Positions 43,887-52,582 of a DNA stretch of 64,000 nt are shown piece after piece (positions within the stretch are counted from its first letter, which is position 1; each line of letters begins with the position of its first letter). The position numbers were made by a program, and so were the translations under genes. Below the pieces are notes generated by a model. That model made no database searches. It worked only from the letters and a program-made list of their open reading frames with translations, and was not told the origin of the DNA. Origin of the DNA: Verrucomicrobiaceae bacterium (GTDB lineage Bacteria > Verrucomicrobiota > Verrucomicrobiia > Verrucomicrobiales > Verrucomicrobiaceae); contig JADJPW010000003.1 in NCBI GenBank assembly GCA_016713035.1, forward strand, positions 682,001 to 746,000, in the 5' to 3' direction.

Positions 43887-45092
43887 CTATTCTTGGAGGA
43901 AAACAAAGACGCCTGTTTTATTACCCACGACGACGTCGAGCTTGCCATCCTTATTGACATCACCTGGCGTGACTTGGGTGCCCACCCCGCTCCTGTCGTC
44001 GATTTGATGCGGGATGAACTCTGCGCCACCGTTGCTGCCACGTTTGATCTCGAACCAGTAAAGCACGGGCGGAGCATTCGGTTCATCATCTTTGAGCGGG
44101 CCGTGAGCCCAGCGGCGCTTGCCAGTGACCACATCCATGACGCCGTCCCCATTCATATCTGCGAGCTGCATGGCATGAAGCTGGCTGAATTTCACGCCGA
44201 CCGCGCTTTCCGCCTCAGTGGCACCCATGAGATCATGCTGGATGAAGCTGCCATCTGCTTTCTGCTCGAACCAGCCGAAGCCGAAACCATGGGCGTCGTA
44301 GCCAGTAATGACGTCGTTGATTTTATCCCCGTTCACATCGTAAACGAGCAAGAAGGAGCCACCGCGGCTGCCACCTGCCTTTTGGAAGGCCTGCGGGTGG
44401 AATTTCCACTCACTGTCCGCTTTGTTATCAGCAGGTTGCTCGCGCCAGCCTTCTTTATCGAGGATGTCTGCACGACCATCTCCATTCACATCACCCGCGC
44501 CATAGCCATGGGTGTACTTGAAGTATTTTTTGTCATTTTCAGGCGATTTCGGCGTGATGGGGCGAAAGCGAGCTTTGGAGCCCAGCGGATTGCCCCAATC
44601 AATCTCCGCATAGCCGAGCTGGCCGCCCGTGTGGCACACCAACTCCGGTTTACCGTCCCCATTCATGTCACGGAAGTCCGGGGACTCATTGTCCGTGATG
44701 TCAAAAATGGTGTGACGCGGCCATTCTTCCTTTTTGTTCTGTGGATTCTCAAAGACCCAGGTTTCCTTTCCTGGCCAAGAGTAGGCTAGGATGTCACTCC
44801 AGCCGTCCCCATTGAAATCATGGGTGTAGGTGAGGAAAAAGTCGCTGTAACCCTTTGCAGGGTCGTAGGGCTCTTTTTCAAACTTCGGCGCAAAAGCGAC
44901 GCGTTCCTTGAAATCGGGGCCTTTCCAGATGAAGCGCCCAGAGCAGATGTCGTTGTCGCCATCGTGATCGAAATCAGCGAAGTGAGCCCCCTCCGCGACG
45001 AATTCCTCCGTGAGTGTGTGTTTTTTGAATTTCAAATCTGCCGCAGTGGCGGCGGTGGCGAGCGCGAGAGTCAGTACAGTGAGCGTTTTCAT
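43887..45092 (-). CDS. Exported FG-GAP/VCBS repeat protein
   Basis: A 401-residue exported beta-propeller. From start 45092 it opens with signal peptide MKTLTVLTLALATAATAA; an upstream in-frame start at 45173 adds 27 residues with no signal and is rejected. Seven calcium-binding-type loops of pattern DxNxDGxxD are visible (DFDHDGDND, DFNGDGWSD, DMNGDGKPE, DVNGDGRAD, DVNGDKIND, DMNGDGVMD, DVNKDGKLD), typical of FG-GAP integrin-like propellers. Usually a binding or surface protein; no catalytic site is recognisable. It ends 10 bp before the AsmA-like gene starts, so the two may be co-transcribed. Confidence 0.88.
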   Translation of the reverse strand: MKTLTVLTLALATAATAADLKFKKHTLTEEFVAEGAHFADFDHDGDNDICSGRFIWKGPDFKERVAFAPKFEKEPYDPAKGYSDFFLTYTHDFNGDGWSDILAYSWPGKETWVFENPQNKKEEWPRHTIFDITDNESPDFRDMNGDGKPELVCHTGGQLGYAEIDWGNPLGSKARFRPITPKSPENDKKYFKYTHGYGAGDVNGDGRADILDKEGWREQPADNKADSEWKFHPQAFQKAGGSRGGSFLLVYDVNGDKINDVITGYDAHGFGFGWFEQKADGSFIQHDLMGATEAESAVGVKFSQLHAMQLADMNGDGVMDVVTGKRRWAHGPLKDDEPNAPPVLYWFEIKRGSNGGAEFIPHQIDDRSGVGTQVTPGDVNKDGKLDVVVGNKTGVFVFLQE

Positions 45093-45139
45093 GCGTAGAG
45101 GGATGGAACAGGCCACTGAGGAGCATTCTTGCACTCGAT

Positions 45140-45171
45140 AAAAAAGCGGAGCCGCTGTTAAACGGCTCCGC
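45140..45171 (-). terminator. Rho-independent terminator after YHS-like gene
   Basis: On the - strand, a GCGGAGCCG/CGGCTCCGC stem with an 8-base loop is followed by six T. It lies about 35 bp beyond the stop of the gene at 45207-45566. Confidence 0.85.
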
Positions 45172-45206
45172 ATGGGGGAAAAGAGGCTCTTTGTGCCGCG
45201 CTAGAC

Positions 45207-45566
45207 TTATTGGCGGACTTCTTTGATCCACTTGTCCGGAGCCTTATCGAACTCTGCCTTGCTCGCAGCATCCGCAAAGGCGACTTGGCGGGCATAGGAG
45301 ACCGTGATGGCGCTATCCGATTTCTTTTTGCTCAGAGGGCACTGGCCGGTGACGGCAGCGAGGATGTTCGACAGATATGCCTTCGGTGTGGCATTGAACT
45401 GTGCTTTGCACTTATTGCAGCAGACGGCGACGGTTTTGCTGTATTGGCTCGTGATCGCCGCGTTTACGGGCTTACCAGACACGGGGCACACGGTATTGAG
45501 CGCCTCAGCAGCATGCGTGAGGCCAGCGGTCAGGATGAAGGTGAGGGCAAGAAGGAGTTTTTTCAT
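45207..45566 (-). CDS. Exported small Cys-rich YHS-like protein
   Basis: A 119-residue exported protein. Signal peptide MKKLLLALTFILTAGLTHA, then CPVSGKPVN (about 27) and CCNKCKAQFNATP (about 50), the two Cys blocks of YHS/TRASH-type metal-binding domains, and a third Cys (QCPLSKKK). It likely binds a transition metal in the periplasm; the metal is not determinable. A strong terminator follows. Its promoter region is shared with the RNA-binding protein on the other strand. Confidence 0.75.
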   Translation of the reverse strand: MKKLLLALTFILTAGLTHAAEALNTVCPVSGKPVNAAITSQYSKTVAVCCNKCKAQFNATPKAYLSNILAAVTGQCPLSKKKSDSAITVSYARQVAFADAASKAEFDKAPDKWIKEVRQ

Positions 45567-45751
45567 GATATGGATGCAGGTGAGGATATCTCAGACGGCG
45601 CGATGCATAGCGAATTCAACCGCACTGCTGCAAGCAGATTCTACACCCTCCTTTTCGACCAACCTCGGCCACTTGGAATCGCCCCCAAAGGCACGGATTG
45701 ACACTTTTTCGGGTTTATTCTAGCCTTCAGCCTGTTGCCTCCTGTTTTCTT

Positions 45752-46162
45752 ATGAATCTCTATGTCAGCAACTTGCCCTATTCGACCACTGATGACGATT
45801 TGATGGCTGCCTTTGCGGCCTACGGCACCGTATCCAGCGCCCGCGTGATGATGGATCGCGAGACAGGCCGCCCGCGCGGCTTTGCCTTCGTAGATATGCC
45901 CGTGGAAACCGAGGCGCTCGCCGCCATGCATGGGCTCAATGGCTCCGAGCTCGAAGGCCGCCAAATCCGCATCGTCGAAGCACGCCCACGGGAGGAGCGG
46001 CCCCCACGCCGTGATTTCGGTGGCGGTGGCGGCGGTGGGCACAAAGGAGCTGCCCCCGCCAGGAAGCAGCCTGATTACGACGATGAAGAGGATCACGGCA
46101 GAGGCCGCCGTGACCGCCATCGCCATGATGACCGTGGCTGGGACCGGCATAAGCGCGGCTAG
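45752..46162 (+). CDS. RNA-binding protein with single RRM domain
   Basis: A 136-residue protein. Residues 1-78 form one RNA recognition motif with both hallmark RNP sequences: RNP2 LYVSNLP (3-9) and RNP1 GRPRGFAFVDM (about 39-49). The tail is a Gly-rich linker (GGGGGGG) and a charged Arg/Asp/His-rich end, like the cyanobacterial Rbp cold-responsive proteins. Cytoplasmic. Start 45752 gives the conserved MNLYVSNLPY; the in-frame extension to 45698 is rejected. The - strand frame across this gene is a shadow. Confidence 0.92.
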   Translation: MNLYVSNLPYSTTDDDLMAAFAAYGTVSSARVMMDRETGRPRGFAFVDMPVETEALAAMHGLNGSELEGRQIRIVEARPREERPPRRDFGGGGGGGHKGAAPARKQPDYDDEEDHGRGRRDRHRHDDRGWDRHKRG

Positions 46163-46165
46163 ACC

Positions 46166-46453
46166 AAATCTCGCAAAGTATGGCTCCGCCATCTCGGCGA
46201 CCTGAAGCGCAGCCTTGCGGGGCGCTGTGCCAGACTTGGAAGCTGATTTTTGAGCCAGCTTAGCATCGTCGCCGCTCGCAAGGCGGCACTTTTGAATCCA
46301 CGAAGCAATGGTCTGGCAGTCGATCCCAGCCATTCGTGCGAAAGGCTGGCCCTTCATGCCGCTGCGCTCCAACTCATCAAGCTGAGCCTCGCGGCTACGA
46401 CACACTTGATCGCTACAAAGGCTGAAGGCTGCATGCCCTCGCTTGGCTGACAC
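46166..46453 (-). pseudogene. IS66-type accessory protein (TnpA-like) remnant
   Basis: On the - strand the translation reads SREAQLDELERSGMKGQPFA and then RMAGIDCQTIASWIQK, which fits the helix-turn-helix region of IS66-family TnpA/OrfA proteins. It continues with a Lys/Ala-rich stretch and LQVAEMAEP, then runs into the 3' end of the RRM gene, so the end of the accessory gene and the rest of the IS are missing. No transposase or terminal repeats are visible nearby. 46454-46630 shows nothing I can assign. Confidence 0.42.
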
Positions 46454-46630
46454 TGGGCTACGTCAGCCCCATGCGCTACGTTTGACGGATACCTACCGGC
46501 GGCGGAGGCGGTCTATAAGCAGGGCCACAAGGGTCATTCGCAACAGCAAAGGCAACCGTAAATCTGGCTACTTATTCTACTTATTGAGATATGTGAGGAT
46601 AACAAATGCTTTTATGCTGTTTCAGCTTCC

Positions 46631-47119
46631 TTAGCGAACCTCATTCTGAAATATTATCTCATCGACAAAACCATAGCTAACTTGTCCCTTCTCGCATTTT
46701 ATCAAAACTAGTCTTTTTGATTTATAACGTTCATCATTTTGACATGTCACAGGAGCATACAAGGGGTAGAGATTCTTTTTTAATGCAAGTTGCCACTGAA
46801 ATACTTTCTGGGTTGATGGATCAGCGAATTGCCAAATTGGCGAATAAATCGAGTCTTTGAAATCTGATTGATTTACTGACCACTCTTTTAACTCAGCAAT
46901 GGAATGAGGCATTTCTCCTTTATGATTTTCAAGATAAGAACACAGGATAATGCCAACTTGCCTCATATTATTTGCCTGCTGAATCCATGCATTTGGAGTT
47001 TGTGCATTTTTCGCTCGAATCAATGCCTGTACGAGCCATGCAAATGTAAACAACAGGCAGACGAATAAAATTAAGCCTGTTAGTTTTTTATTTCGCAAAA
47101 TTAATTTCCAGGAGTCCAT
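46631..47119 (-). CDS. Membrane-anchored protein of unknown function, AT-rich
   Basis: A 162-residue protein with a single N-terminal transmembrane segment (LTGLILFVCLLFTFAWLVQAL, about 14-34, given here without the flanking residues), then a soluble domain with Tyr/Trp-rich segments (SIYSPIWQFADP) and two Cys. Base composition is visibly more AT-rich than the neighbours, suggesting recent acquisition. Its upstream side carries the AATAAGTAGCCA sequence also seen at two IS remnants. The layout faintly recalls the N-terminus of a pilin-like (DUF1559-type) protein, but the prepilin motif is missing. No function can be given. Confidence 0.6.
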   Translation of the reverse strand: MDSWKLILRNKKLTGLILFVCLLFTFAWLVQALIRAKNAQTPNAWIQQANNMRQVGIILCSYLENHKGEMPHSIAELKEWSVNQSDFKDSIYSPIWQFADPSTQKVFQWQLALKKNLYPLYAPVTCQNDERYKSKRLVLIKCEKGQVSYGFVDEIIFQNEVR

Positions 47120-47146
47120 ACTGGTTCTGTATCATCATGTGGATTG

Positions 47147-47172
47147 AATAAGTAGCCAGGTTCTAAGTTGCA
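47147..47172 (+). repeat. AATAAGTAGCCAGG junction repeat, copy 1
   Basis: AATAAGTAGCCAGGTTCTAA lies just upstream of the AT-rich gene at 46631-47119. Related sequences occur at the truncated ends of the IS5-like remnant (53627) and the IS110 remnant (60116). Confidence 0.5.
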
Positions 47173-47286
47173 TTTGTTGTTGCTGGCTCGATAGCCGGTT
47201 ATCTAATCATCTGCATGCCCCACCTCATGGATGATGCCAAAAATGGACAAAATGGTTCTAAACCAGCCCGAAACCAAATTCAGACG

Positions 47287-47724
47287 TCAGGGCTCCAGTT
47301 TCGGGCTTCCTTTGATGGTATTCTTTCCGTCGAAATCTTTGCCCGTGTATTTGAGTGTGTTGGGGTTAATCTTGAGCGTCGCAATCGCGCCTTTCGAAAG
47401 CACCATCTTCACCTCCCACCCCTCGCTGGACCAGGCAAAGGCCTCTCCCACATAATGATGAATTCCGTTACCGCCTTCCTTCAAGGTGAGCGTGGTCACA
47501 CCAGCTTGTCCCGCGTCACATTCCCAGTCGCAAGCCGTCATGACTTTTCTGCGCTCATCATCGGTCCTCGCTCGTTGTGCGAGCTTGATGAGCTCCGCCT
47601 TGAACCAGTCATTCACCACCTTGCGTCTGGCTTTCAGTTCGCTTTTGAGGTCCGCCACTGGCTCGGCCTGGGTGGAGGCTGAAAACAGACCGACCAAGAC
47701 AGCGAAGATAAACAGATGCTTCAT
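47287..47724 (-). CDS. Small exported protein of unknown function
   Basis: A 145-residue exported protein from start 47724 (MKHLFIFAVLVGLFSASTQA signal); an in-frame ATG at 47742 adds 6 residues. A charged helical stretch follows (ELKARRKVVNDWFKAEL), then two Cys (CDWEC) and a C-terminal beta-rich part with WEVKMVLSKGAIATLKINP. I recognise no family. 47743-47970 upstream contains no convincing gene. Confidence 0.65.
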   Translation of the reverse strand: MKHLFIFAVLVGLFSASTQAEPVADLKSELKARRKVVNDWFKAELIKLAQRARTDDERRKVMTACDWECDAGQAGVTTLTLKEGGNGIHHYVGEAFAWSSEGWEVKMVLSKGAIATLKINPNTLKYTGKDFDGKNTIKGSPKLEP

Positions 47725-47970
47725 AAATGAGGACAAGTGCATAGGTAAAAAGGTGTTTGTCTGCCGCTGGAGTCAATGCCCCATCGCGCTCAAACTATCC
47801 ACTAGAATGGCAAACGTAAAGCATGACCTATCCAACCGCTCCGCTGCCCCAAAGCCTACTCGCCCTCGATCCTTGCGCTTCGTTCCAAGTTTCAAGTCGC
47901 TTCAACCATCGCGTCAGCGTCAGGATACAGGAGCAGCACGCGAGACGCGTGCGCCCCACCAAATCACCTT

Positions 47971-48267
47971 CTACCACACTGTAGGCATGCTGTATTCGGC
48001 GAACTTCTCGTCGCAGGTCATCATCGAGAGACCTTCTGAGCGAGCCTGCGAGATCATGAGCCGGTCAAATGGATCCCCGTGGTATCGTGGCAGGGTGATG
48101 AGCTGTTTGTAGTGCTCCAGCGTTGGCGTGAGAAGAGTGAAGCCATTCGCATCCAGCACATCTGGGAAGATAAGATCATAGTCCACTTGGAGGTGCAGCT
48201 TGCCCAGGGATAGTTTGATCGCCATTTCCCAAGGAGCCGCATGGCTGTTAAACTGCTCGTTGCTCAA
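47971..48267 (-). pseudogene. VapC-type PIN-domain toxin, 5'-truncated
   Basis: The translation matches the last two-thirds of a type II VapC toxin of the PIN family: WEMAIKLSLGKLHL, GFTLLTPTLEHYKQLITLP and HGDPFDRLMISQARSEGL, then MTCDEKFAEYSMPTVW. The DPFDRLMIAQA-type block and the terminal D-x-x-F are present, but the first ~50 residues with the initial catalytic Asp are missing. The similarity begins right after the tcdA stop, and no antitoxin is adjacent, so this is a decayed locus. Confidence 0.72.
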
Positions 48268-48276
48268 AAGCAGCCC

Positions 48277-49068
48277 TCACAGGCCGCACAGTCGCCGCAC
48301 CACCTCACCCGCCAGTACAAAGCCAAATGTGCCCGTCACGAACGTGGCCGCACCGAAGCCTGCTGCGCAGTCCAGCCGTAGTCCAGCCTCAGCACCGGGC
48401 TCTGGCGTGAGTTTACACGTTCCATCCGCCTGCGGATACTGCGCTTTCTCCGTGGAAAAAACACATGGCACTCCGAACTCCATCGAGCGACCCTCTGGGC
48501 TCTTGGGGAAGCCGTGATCACTGCGCAGGCATTGCCGGGTGCCTTTGAGTAGGGCATCTCCACCTGCTAGGCCGAGATCTGCCACCTTGATCGCTGTGGC
48601 ATCACGCCGCCCACCAGCAGAGCCACTGGTGATCACGGGTAATCCGCGTGCACGGCATGTGGCGATGATTTGCGCCTTGATCGACGTGCGATCCACTGCA
48701 TCCACCACAAAATCAAAATCACCTGCCAGCAATCGCTGCGCATTCGCAGGCGTGAGGAACTCGATCACCTGCTCCACGCGGCATTGCGGATGGATCTCTG
48801 CCACACGCTCTGCCAGCACGGCCACCTTTGGCCTACCCACAGTATGCGCCAGCGCTGGGAGCTGGCGATTGGTGTTCGTGATGCACACGTCATCCATGTC
48901 GATCAGCGTCAGACGGCCCACGCCACTGCGAGCCAGCGCCTCCACCACCCAGGACCCCACGCCCCCCACTCCCACCACGGCGACATGGGCAGCAGACAGA
49001 CGCGGCAGTGCTGCCACGCCATAAAGCCGTGCGATACCACCGAAACGCTGCTGATAAGACTCTTCCAT
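48277..49068 (-). CDS. tcdA: tRNA threonylcarbamoyladenosine dehydratase (ThiF/E1-like)
   Basis: A 263-residue E1-like enzyme that converts t6A37 of tRNA to its cyclic form (ct6A). It has the ATP-binding glycine-rich loop VAVVGVGGVGSWVVEALARSG (in two parts), IDMDDVCITNTNRQ, VVDAVDRTSIKAQII and the Cys-containing C-terminal region (LRLDCAAGFGAATFVTGTFG). MEESYQQRFGGIARLYG at the N-terminus is characteristic of TcdA/CsdL. Cytoplasmic. Confidence 0.93.
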   Translation of the reverse strand: MEESYQQRFGGIARLYGVAALPRLSAAHVAVVGVGGVGSWVVEALARSGVGRLTLIDMDDVCITNTNRQLPALAHTVGRPKVAVLAERVAEIHPQCRVEQVIEFLTPANAQRLLAGDFDFVVDAVDRTSIKAQIIATCRARGLPVITSGSAGGRRDATAIKVADLGLAGGDALLKGTRQCLRSDHGFPKSPEGRSMEFGVPCVFSTEKAQYPQADGTCKLTPEPGAEAGLRLDCAAGFGAATFVTGTFGFVLAGEVVRRLCGL

Positions 49069-49220
49069 GCGCAGTCATTAGGATGCGTGCTCGGTCTGTG
49101 CAACCAACTCAGTAATTCCTTCTTGCCGCACGCAGCACCAACAGTCACACTCCCAATGCTGCCTGCACTCTGCGGACACCCGTTATCTTAAACCTGAACT
49201 CCAACCTATCCTCTGAAATC

Positions 49221-49661
49221 ATGAGCCAGATCGTTCCCCTCATCAGTTCCGGCGTCGCCGGCCCTCTCGGCGTACTGCACCTGCCACGCCTATGGCAAAA
49301 AGCCTCCCTCGCTGCCGCTGGCAAGCTGCACCCAGACTATCCCGGCTGCGGCAAAGGCTATGACGCCATGACCCTCGGTGCGCTCGGCATCGAAGAGGGC
49401 AAATTCCTCGAATTCATCGCCACCAAGCCCAGCTACACACAGCTCGAGTCCTGGGTGCGCTCCTATCCCGGTGTGAAACTCACCAAAGCAGACATCTACA
49501 AGCACAACGCCGCGATCCGTGGTTACATCCATGGTGACGATGTACGCAAAGGCATCCTCGATGCCTGCGGCGTGAACGACGACGGCAGCGTCATCCCCGG
49601 CGCGGTCGATCTGAACAATCTCGACGACTGGAACACCTTCTGGACCGCAGAAATCAAGTAA
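49221..49661 (+). CDS. DUF5069 domain-containing protein
   Basis: A 146-residue soluble protein of the DUF5069 family, common in Verrucomicrobia and of unknown function. Features are LPRLWQKASLAAAGKLHPDY (about 21), GALGIEEGKFLEFI and SWVRSYPGVKL. No signal peptide or membrane segment. It is followed by a clear terminator, so it is likely a single-gene unit. Confidence 0.8.
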   Translation: MSQIVPLISSGVAGPLGVLHLPRLWQKASLAAAGKLHPDYPGCGKGYDAMTLGALGIEEGKFLEFIATKPSYTQLESWVRSYPGVKLTKADIYKHNAAIRGYIHGDDVRKGILDACGVNDDGSVIPGAVDLNNLDDWNTFWTAEIK

Positions 49662-49681
49662 GCGCCCCCTGCCCTCTCCAC

Positions 49682-49728
49682 ACGGCCCGCCTCGCATCGC
49701 TCATGCAGGCGGGTCGTTTTTGTTTTTC
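49682..49728 (+). terminator. Rho-independent terminator after DUF5069 gene
   Basis: GGCCCGCCT pairs with AGGCGGGTC (one mismatch) around a short loop and is followed by TTTTTGTTTTT. It lies 21 bp after the stop at 49661. Confidence 0.75.
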
Positions 49729-49748
49729 ACCAACAGACGCACACACCC

Positions 49749-50654
49749 TCAGCTCAGTAGTCCGAGGGCAGTCAGGCGCTCACGGATGAGCTCACGCTCG
49801 GCGGGGCGAAATCGCTGAAAGGGCTCTGCCATGTGGTCATCACAGATACCGAGCAGACTGAGGGCACATTTAATGCCTTTGATGATCGCGCTTTTATGCT
49901 TGCCGACGGTGTAGATGGCTCCAGCGAGCTGCATCACCTGAGCATGCAGCTCGCGGGTGCGCTGGAGATCCTGCGCAGCGGCAGCTTGATACATCTGGAC
50001 GTAGAGTTTCGGGTGCAAATTGGCCCCGCCATTGATGCCGCCATGGCCACCGAGCAGCACGGCCTCTGCGGTGAGCTCCTCTGGACCGACGAGCACACTC
50101 CAATCAGGGCGCTGCTTGGCGATTTCGAGCAGACGGTGGAAGTAAATCATGTCGCAGGAGCTGTCTTTGACCCCACAGATCCCAGGCATGTCCAGAGCAC
50201 GACGCACGAGATCGAGCTCGAAGCTGACCTTCGTCAAACCAGGCATGTTGTAGAGAAACAGCGGCAACGGCATCTCCGTTACGAGCGACTGCACATATTC
50301 CAGCATCTCTGGCGGAGCTGCGGGGAAATAATACGGCGGCGCCAGCACGACATGGGTGGCCCCAGCCTCAGCGGAGAAGCGGGCGAGGTGCACACTCTCG
50401 GTGAAAGCGGTGTCCGTGATGCCCACGAGCACGGGGACGCGGCTTTTCGCCAACTGGCAGGTTTTTTCGATCAATTCGCGGCGGAGGCGATAGCTCAGAC
50501 TCGGCCCCTCGCCCGTGGTGCCGAGGATGAAGAGGCCGCTGACGCCGCCGCTGATGAGATGCTCGATGAGCCGCTCCAATCCAGCGATGTCCAGTGTATC
50601 GCGGTCACGCAATGGTGTGACGAGCGGCGGAATGATGCCCGAAAGAAGAGTCAT
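49749..50654 (-). CDS. Dihydrodipicolinate synthase/N-acetylneuraminate lyase family aldolase
   Basis: A 301-residue class I aldolase of the DapA/NanA superfamily. The N-terminal GIIPPLVTPL and GTTGEGPSLSYRLRREL are diagnostic, the Tyr motif LFLYNMPGLTKV is present, and the Schiff-base lysine is in GVKDSS (about residue 162). The short N-terminus and lack of lysine-operon neighbours make a sugar-acid aldolase or lyase as likely as true DapA. Start 50654 is preferred over 50690, which adds a low-quality N-terminus. Confidence 0.88.
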   Translation of the reverse strand: MTLLSGIIPPLVTPLRDRDTLDIAGLERLIEHLISGGVSGLFILGTTGEGPSLSYRLRRELIEKTCQLAKSRVPVLVGITDTAFTESVHLARFSAEAGATHVVLAPPYYFPAAPPEMLEYVQSLVTEMPLPLFLYNMPGLTKVSFELDLVRRALDMPGICGVKDSSCDMIYFHRLLEIAKQRPDWSVLVGPEELTAEAVLLGGHGGINGGANLHPKLYVQMYQAAAAQDLQRTRELHAQVMQLAGAIYTVGKHKSAIIKGIKCALSLLGICDDHMAEPFQRFRPAERELIRERLTALGLLS

Positions 50655-50714
50655 GGGAGAAAAGGGTCGAGTGTGAGGATGCCAAAGCAACGCACGATGA
50701 TACTGCGCAGCTCC

Positions 50715-52385
50715 TCAACTACCAAATTGTGCGATAATCTGTGCCGCGATGATTCGCAGCAGCATCGTGAGCGGATAGACGGCAGCATAGGCGATAGCGG
50801 GCGAGTCACTACGTGCCATGCTGGTGGCAAAGGCCAGTGCGGGCGGATCGGTCATGCCTCCAGAGAGAAGACCGCAGAGAGTCATGAAATTCAGGCCATG
50901 CCACTTACGAGCGATGAAGCCGACGATGAGCAGCGGCAGCACCGTCACGCAGATACCGAGGAGCACCCACTGGAGTCCCTGGGCAGAAAAAACGGTGCTG
51001 ACAAATTTTTCGCCAGAGAGCAGTCCGACATTCGCCAAAAACAGAATGATCCCCAGTTCACGCAAGGCGCGGTTCGCATTCAGCGGCATGTGCATGACCA
51101 TGGGACCAAGTCGTCCCAAATGACTGAGCAGGATCGCCATGACCAGTGGCCCACCAGCCAGTCCCAATCGCACCGGAGCCGGCAGCCCCTCAATGCGGAA
51201 GGGATAGAGTCCCAGCAGCACCCCCAACAGGATACCGGCGAAGATGGCGGCAAATTTAGTTTCCTGGAGCATTTGTACGGCATTCCCTACCGCCTTGGTC
51301 GCCGTGTTGAGCGACTCCTCATCACCGACGAGCTGGAGCATATCTCCAAACTGGAGTCGTAGGTCTGGCAGAGCAGTGAAAATGAGGTCTCCACGACTCA
51401 CCCGCGTGACGGTGACGTTATGTAAATGCTCAAGACCGAGTTCATGCACGGTTTTGCCGAGCATGCGTTTATTCGTGAGGACAACACGGCGGTAGGTAAC
51501 ACTGCCAGGAGCTTTCATGAGATTCTCGGAGCTCACTCGGCCGATGACGCGACAAAACTGCTCCAGATTATGCTCTGTGCCGACGGCCATAATCGCATCA
51601 CCGACGTGGAGTTTTGTCTCTGGTGTGGCCGCGATCACTTCGGCACTAGCAGCGGCGCGATAGCGTGAAATGACGACATTGGTCTCATGGAGGCCGGGCA
51701 CACTGCTGATGGAGACACCATCGAGATTCGGATTCTCGACGAGGAGATTCATGCGCTGGAGAGGCTCCACTCCGAGCCCCTGCTCCTGCCGGAACTGCTC
51801 AGCCTCAGCAGCCACGTTGATCTTGAAGAAAATGCGCAGCAGAATGAGTGAAAGGATGATGCCCACGATGGCCAACGGATAGGTAGCAGCATAGGAGAGC
51901 GCAGGCAGAGTCACGAGCTCTACATCCGCATGGGTAGAGACGAGCGTCTGCTGCACCGCCCCGAGTGCGGGAGTATTGGTAGTAGCACCAGCGAATATGC
52001 CGGCCACCGCAGGCAGCGGCATCTTGAATATCCAGCCACCCACCAGCGCCACCAGAGCCCCCAGCCCTACCAGCAAAAAGGCATAACCGTTGAGCATGCG
52101 GCCCTGGCGGCGCAAGGAGGCAAAGAAACCCGGCCCCATCTGCATCCCCAGAGCAAAGACGAAGAGCACCAGACCGAAGTCTTTTAAAAAGTGCGCCACC
52201 TCCGTCTCTGGCCGCATGCCAAAGTGAGAAGCCGCCAGCCCGGTGAAGAGCACCCCCGCCACACCTAATTTGACCCCTGCCACTCGGACATTCCCCAACC
52301 CAATCCCAGCGAGTACGATGATGCTGAAGATCAGCAGGTCGTGGGCCACGGGATTGTCAGTATGCAGTTGCTGGAGGAGTGTCAT
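50715..52385 (-). CDS. AspT/YidE-type putative transporter with two RCK_C domains
   Basis: A 556-residue polytopic membrane protein of the AspT/YbjL/YidE family. About five hydrophobic segments precede two cytoplasmic TrkA-C (RCK_C) domains (MNLLVENPNLDGVSISSV and TYRRVVLTNKRMLGKTVHELGLEHLHNVTVTRVSRGDL region, in pieces), and another set of hydrophobic segments follows, giving the duplicated layout of the family. GGMTDPPALAFATSMARSDSPAIAY near the C-terminus matches the conserved repeat. Known members exchange dicarboxylates or amino acids. Start 52385 is chosen because it opens MTLLQQLH; 52457 adds a non-conserved basic stretch. Confidence 0.88.
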   Translation of the reverse strand: MTLLQQLHTDNPVAHDLLIFSIIVLAGIGLGNVRVAGVKLGVAGVLFTGLAASHFGMRPETEVAHFLKDFGLVLFVFALGMQMGPGFFASLRRQGRMLNGYAFLLVGLGALVALVGGWIFKMPLPAVAGIFAGATTNTPALGAVQQTLVSTHADVELVTLPALSYAATYPLAIVGIILSLILLRIFFKINVAAEAEQFRQEQGLGVEPLQRMNLLVENPNLDGVSISSVPGLHETNVVISRYRAAASAEVIAATPETKLHVGDAIMAVGTEHNLEQFCRVIGRVSSENLMKAPGSVTYRRVVLTNKRMLGKTVHELGLEHLHNVTVTRVSRGDLIFTALPDLRLQFGDMLQLVGDEESLNTATKAVGNAVQMLQETKFAAIFAGILLGVLLGLYPFRIEGLPAPVRLGLAGGPLVMAILLSHLGRLGPMVMHMPLNANRALRELGIILFLANVGLLSGEKFVSTVFSAQGLQWVLLGICVTVLPLLIVGFIARKWHGLNFMTLCGLLSGGMTDPPALAFATSMARSDSPAIAYAAVYPLTMLLRIIAAQIIAQFGS

Positions 52386-52582
52386 CTCCTCTCCTTTGGC
52401 ATGAAGAGTGCCAAGACAAACAGTTCCTTTCACCTTTTTCGACACAGAGAAGTGCACCGACTGCGCTTTGGCTGCGTGATGAGAAACAACTCATGAAAAA
52501 TGAAGTCATTGACCAACTGACACACCCTTTACAAACACGGGCCACAGTCCGAGCCATACAAGTGCACCCAGCGATACAACCC

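Noticed and set aside
45641..46165. Continuation of the - strand IS66-like frame across the RRM gene
   Set aside because: Only the part upstream of the RRM gene resembles a transposon protein; the rest is antisense to a clear RNA-binding protein.
47743..47970. Short + strand frame rich in Arg/Pro/Ser
   Set aside because: No start context, no domain and antisense-like composition; treated as non-coding.
49833..51362. 509-codon + strand open frame
   Set aside because: Runs antisense through two unrelated genes (DapA-like and the transporter), so it cannot be one real protein.
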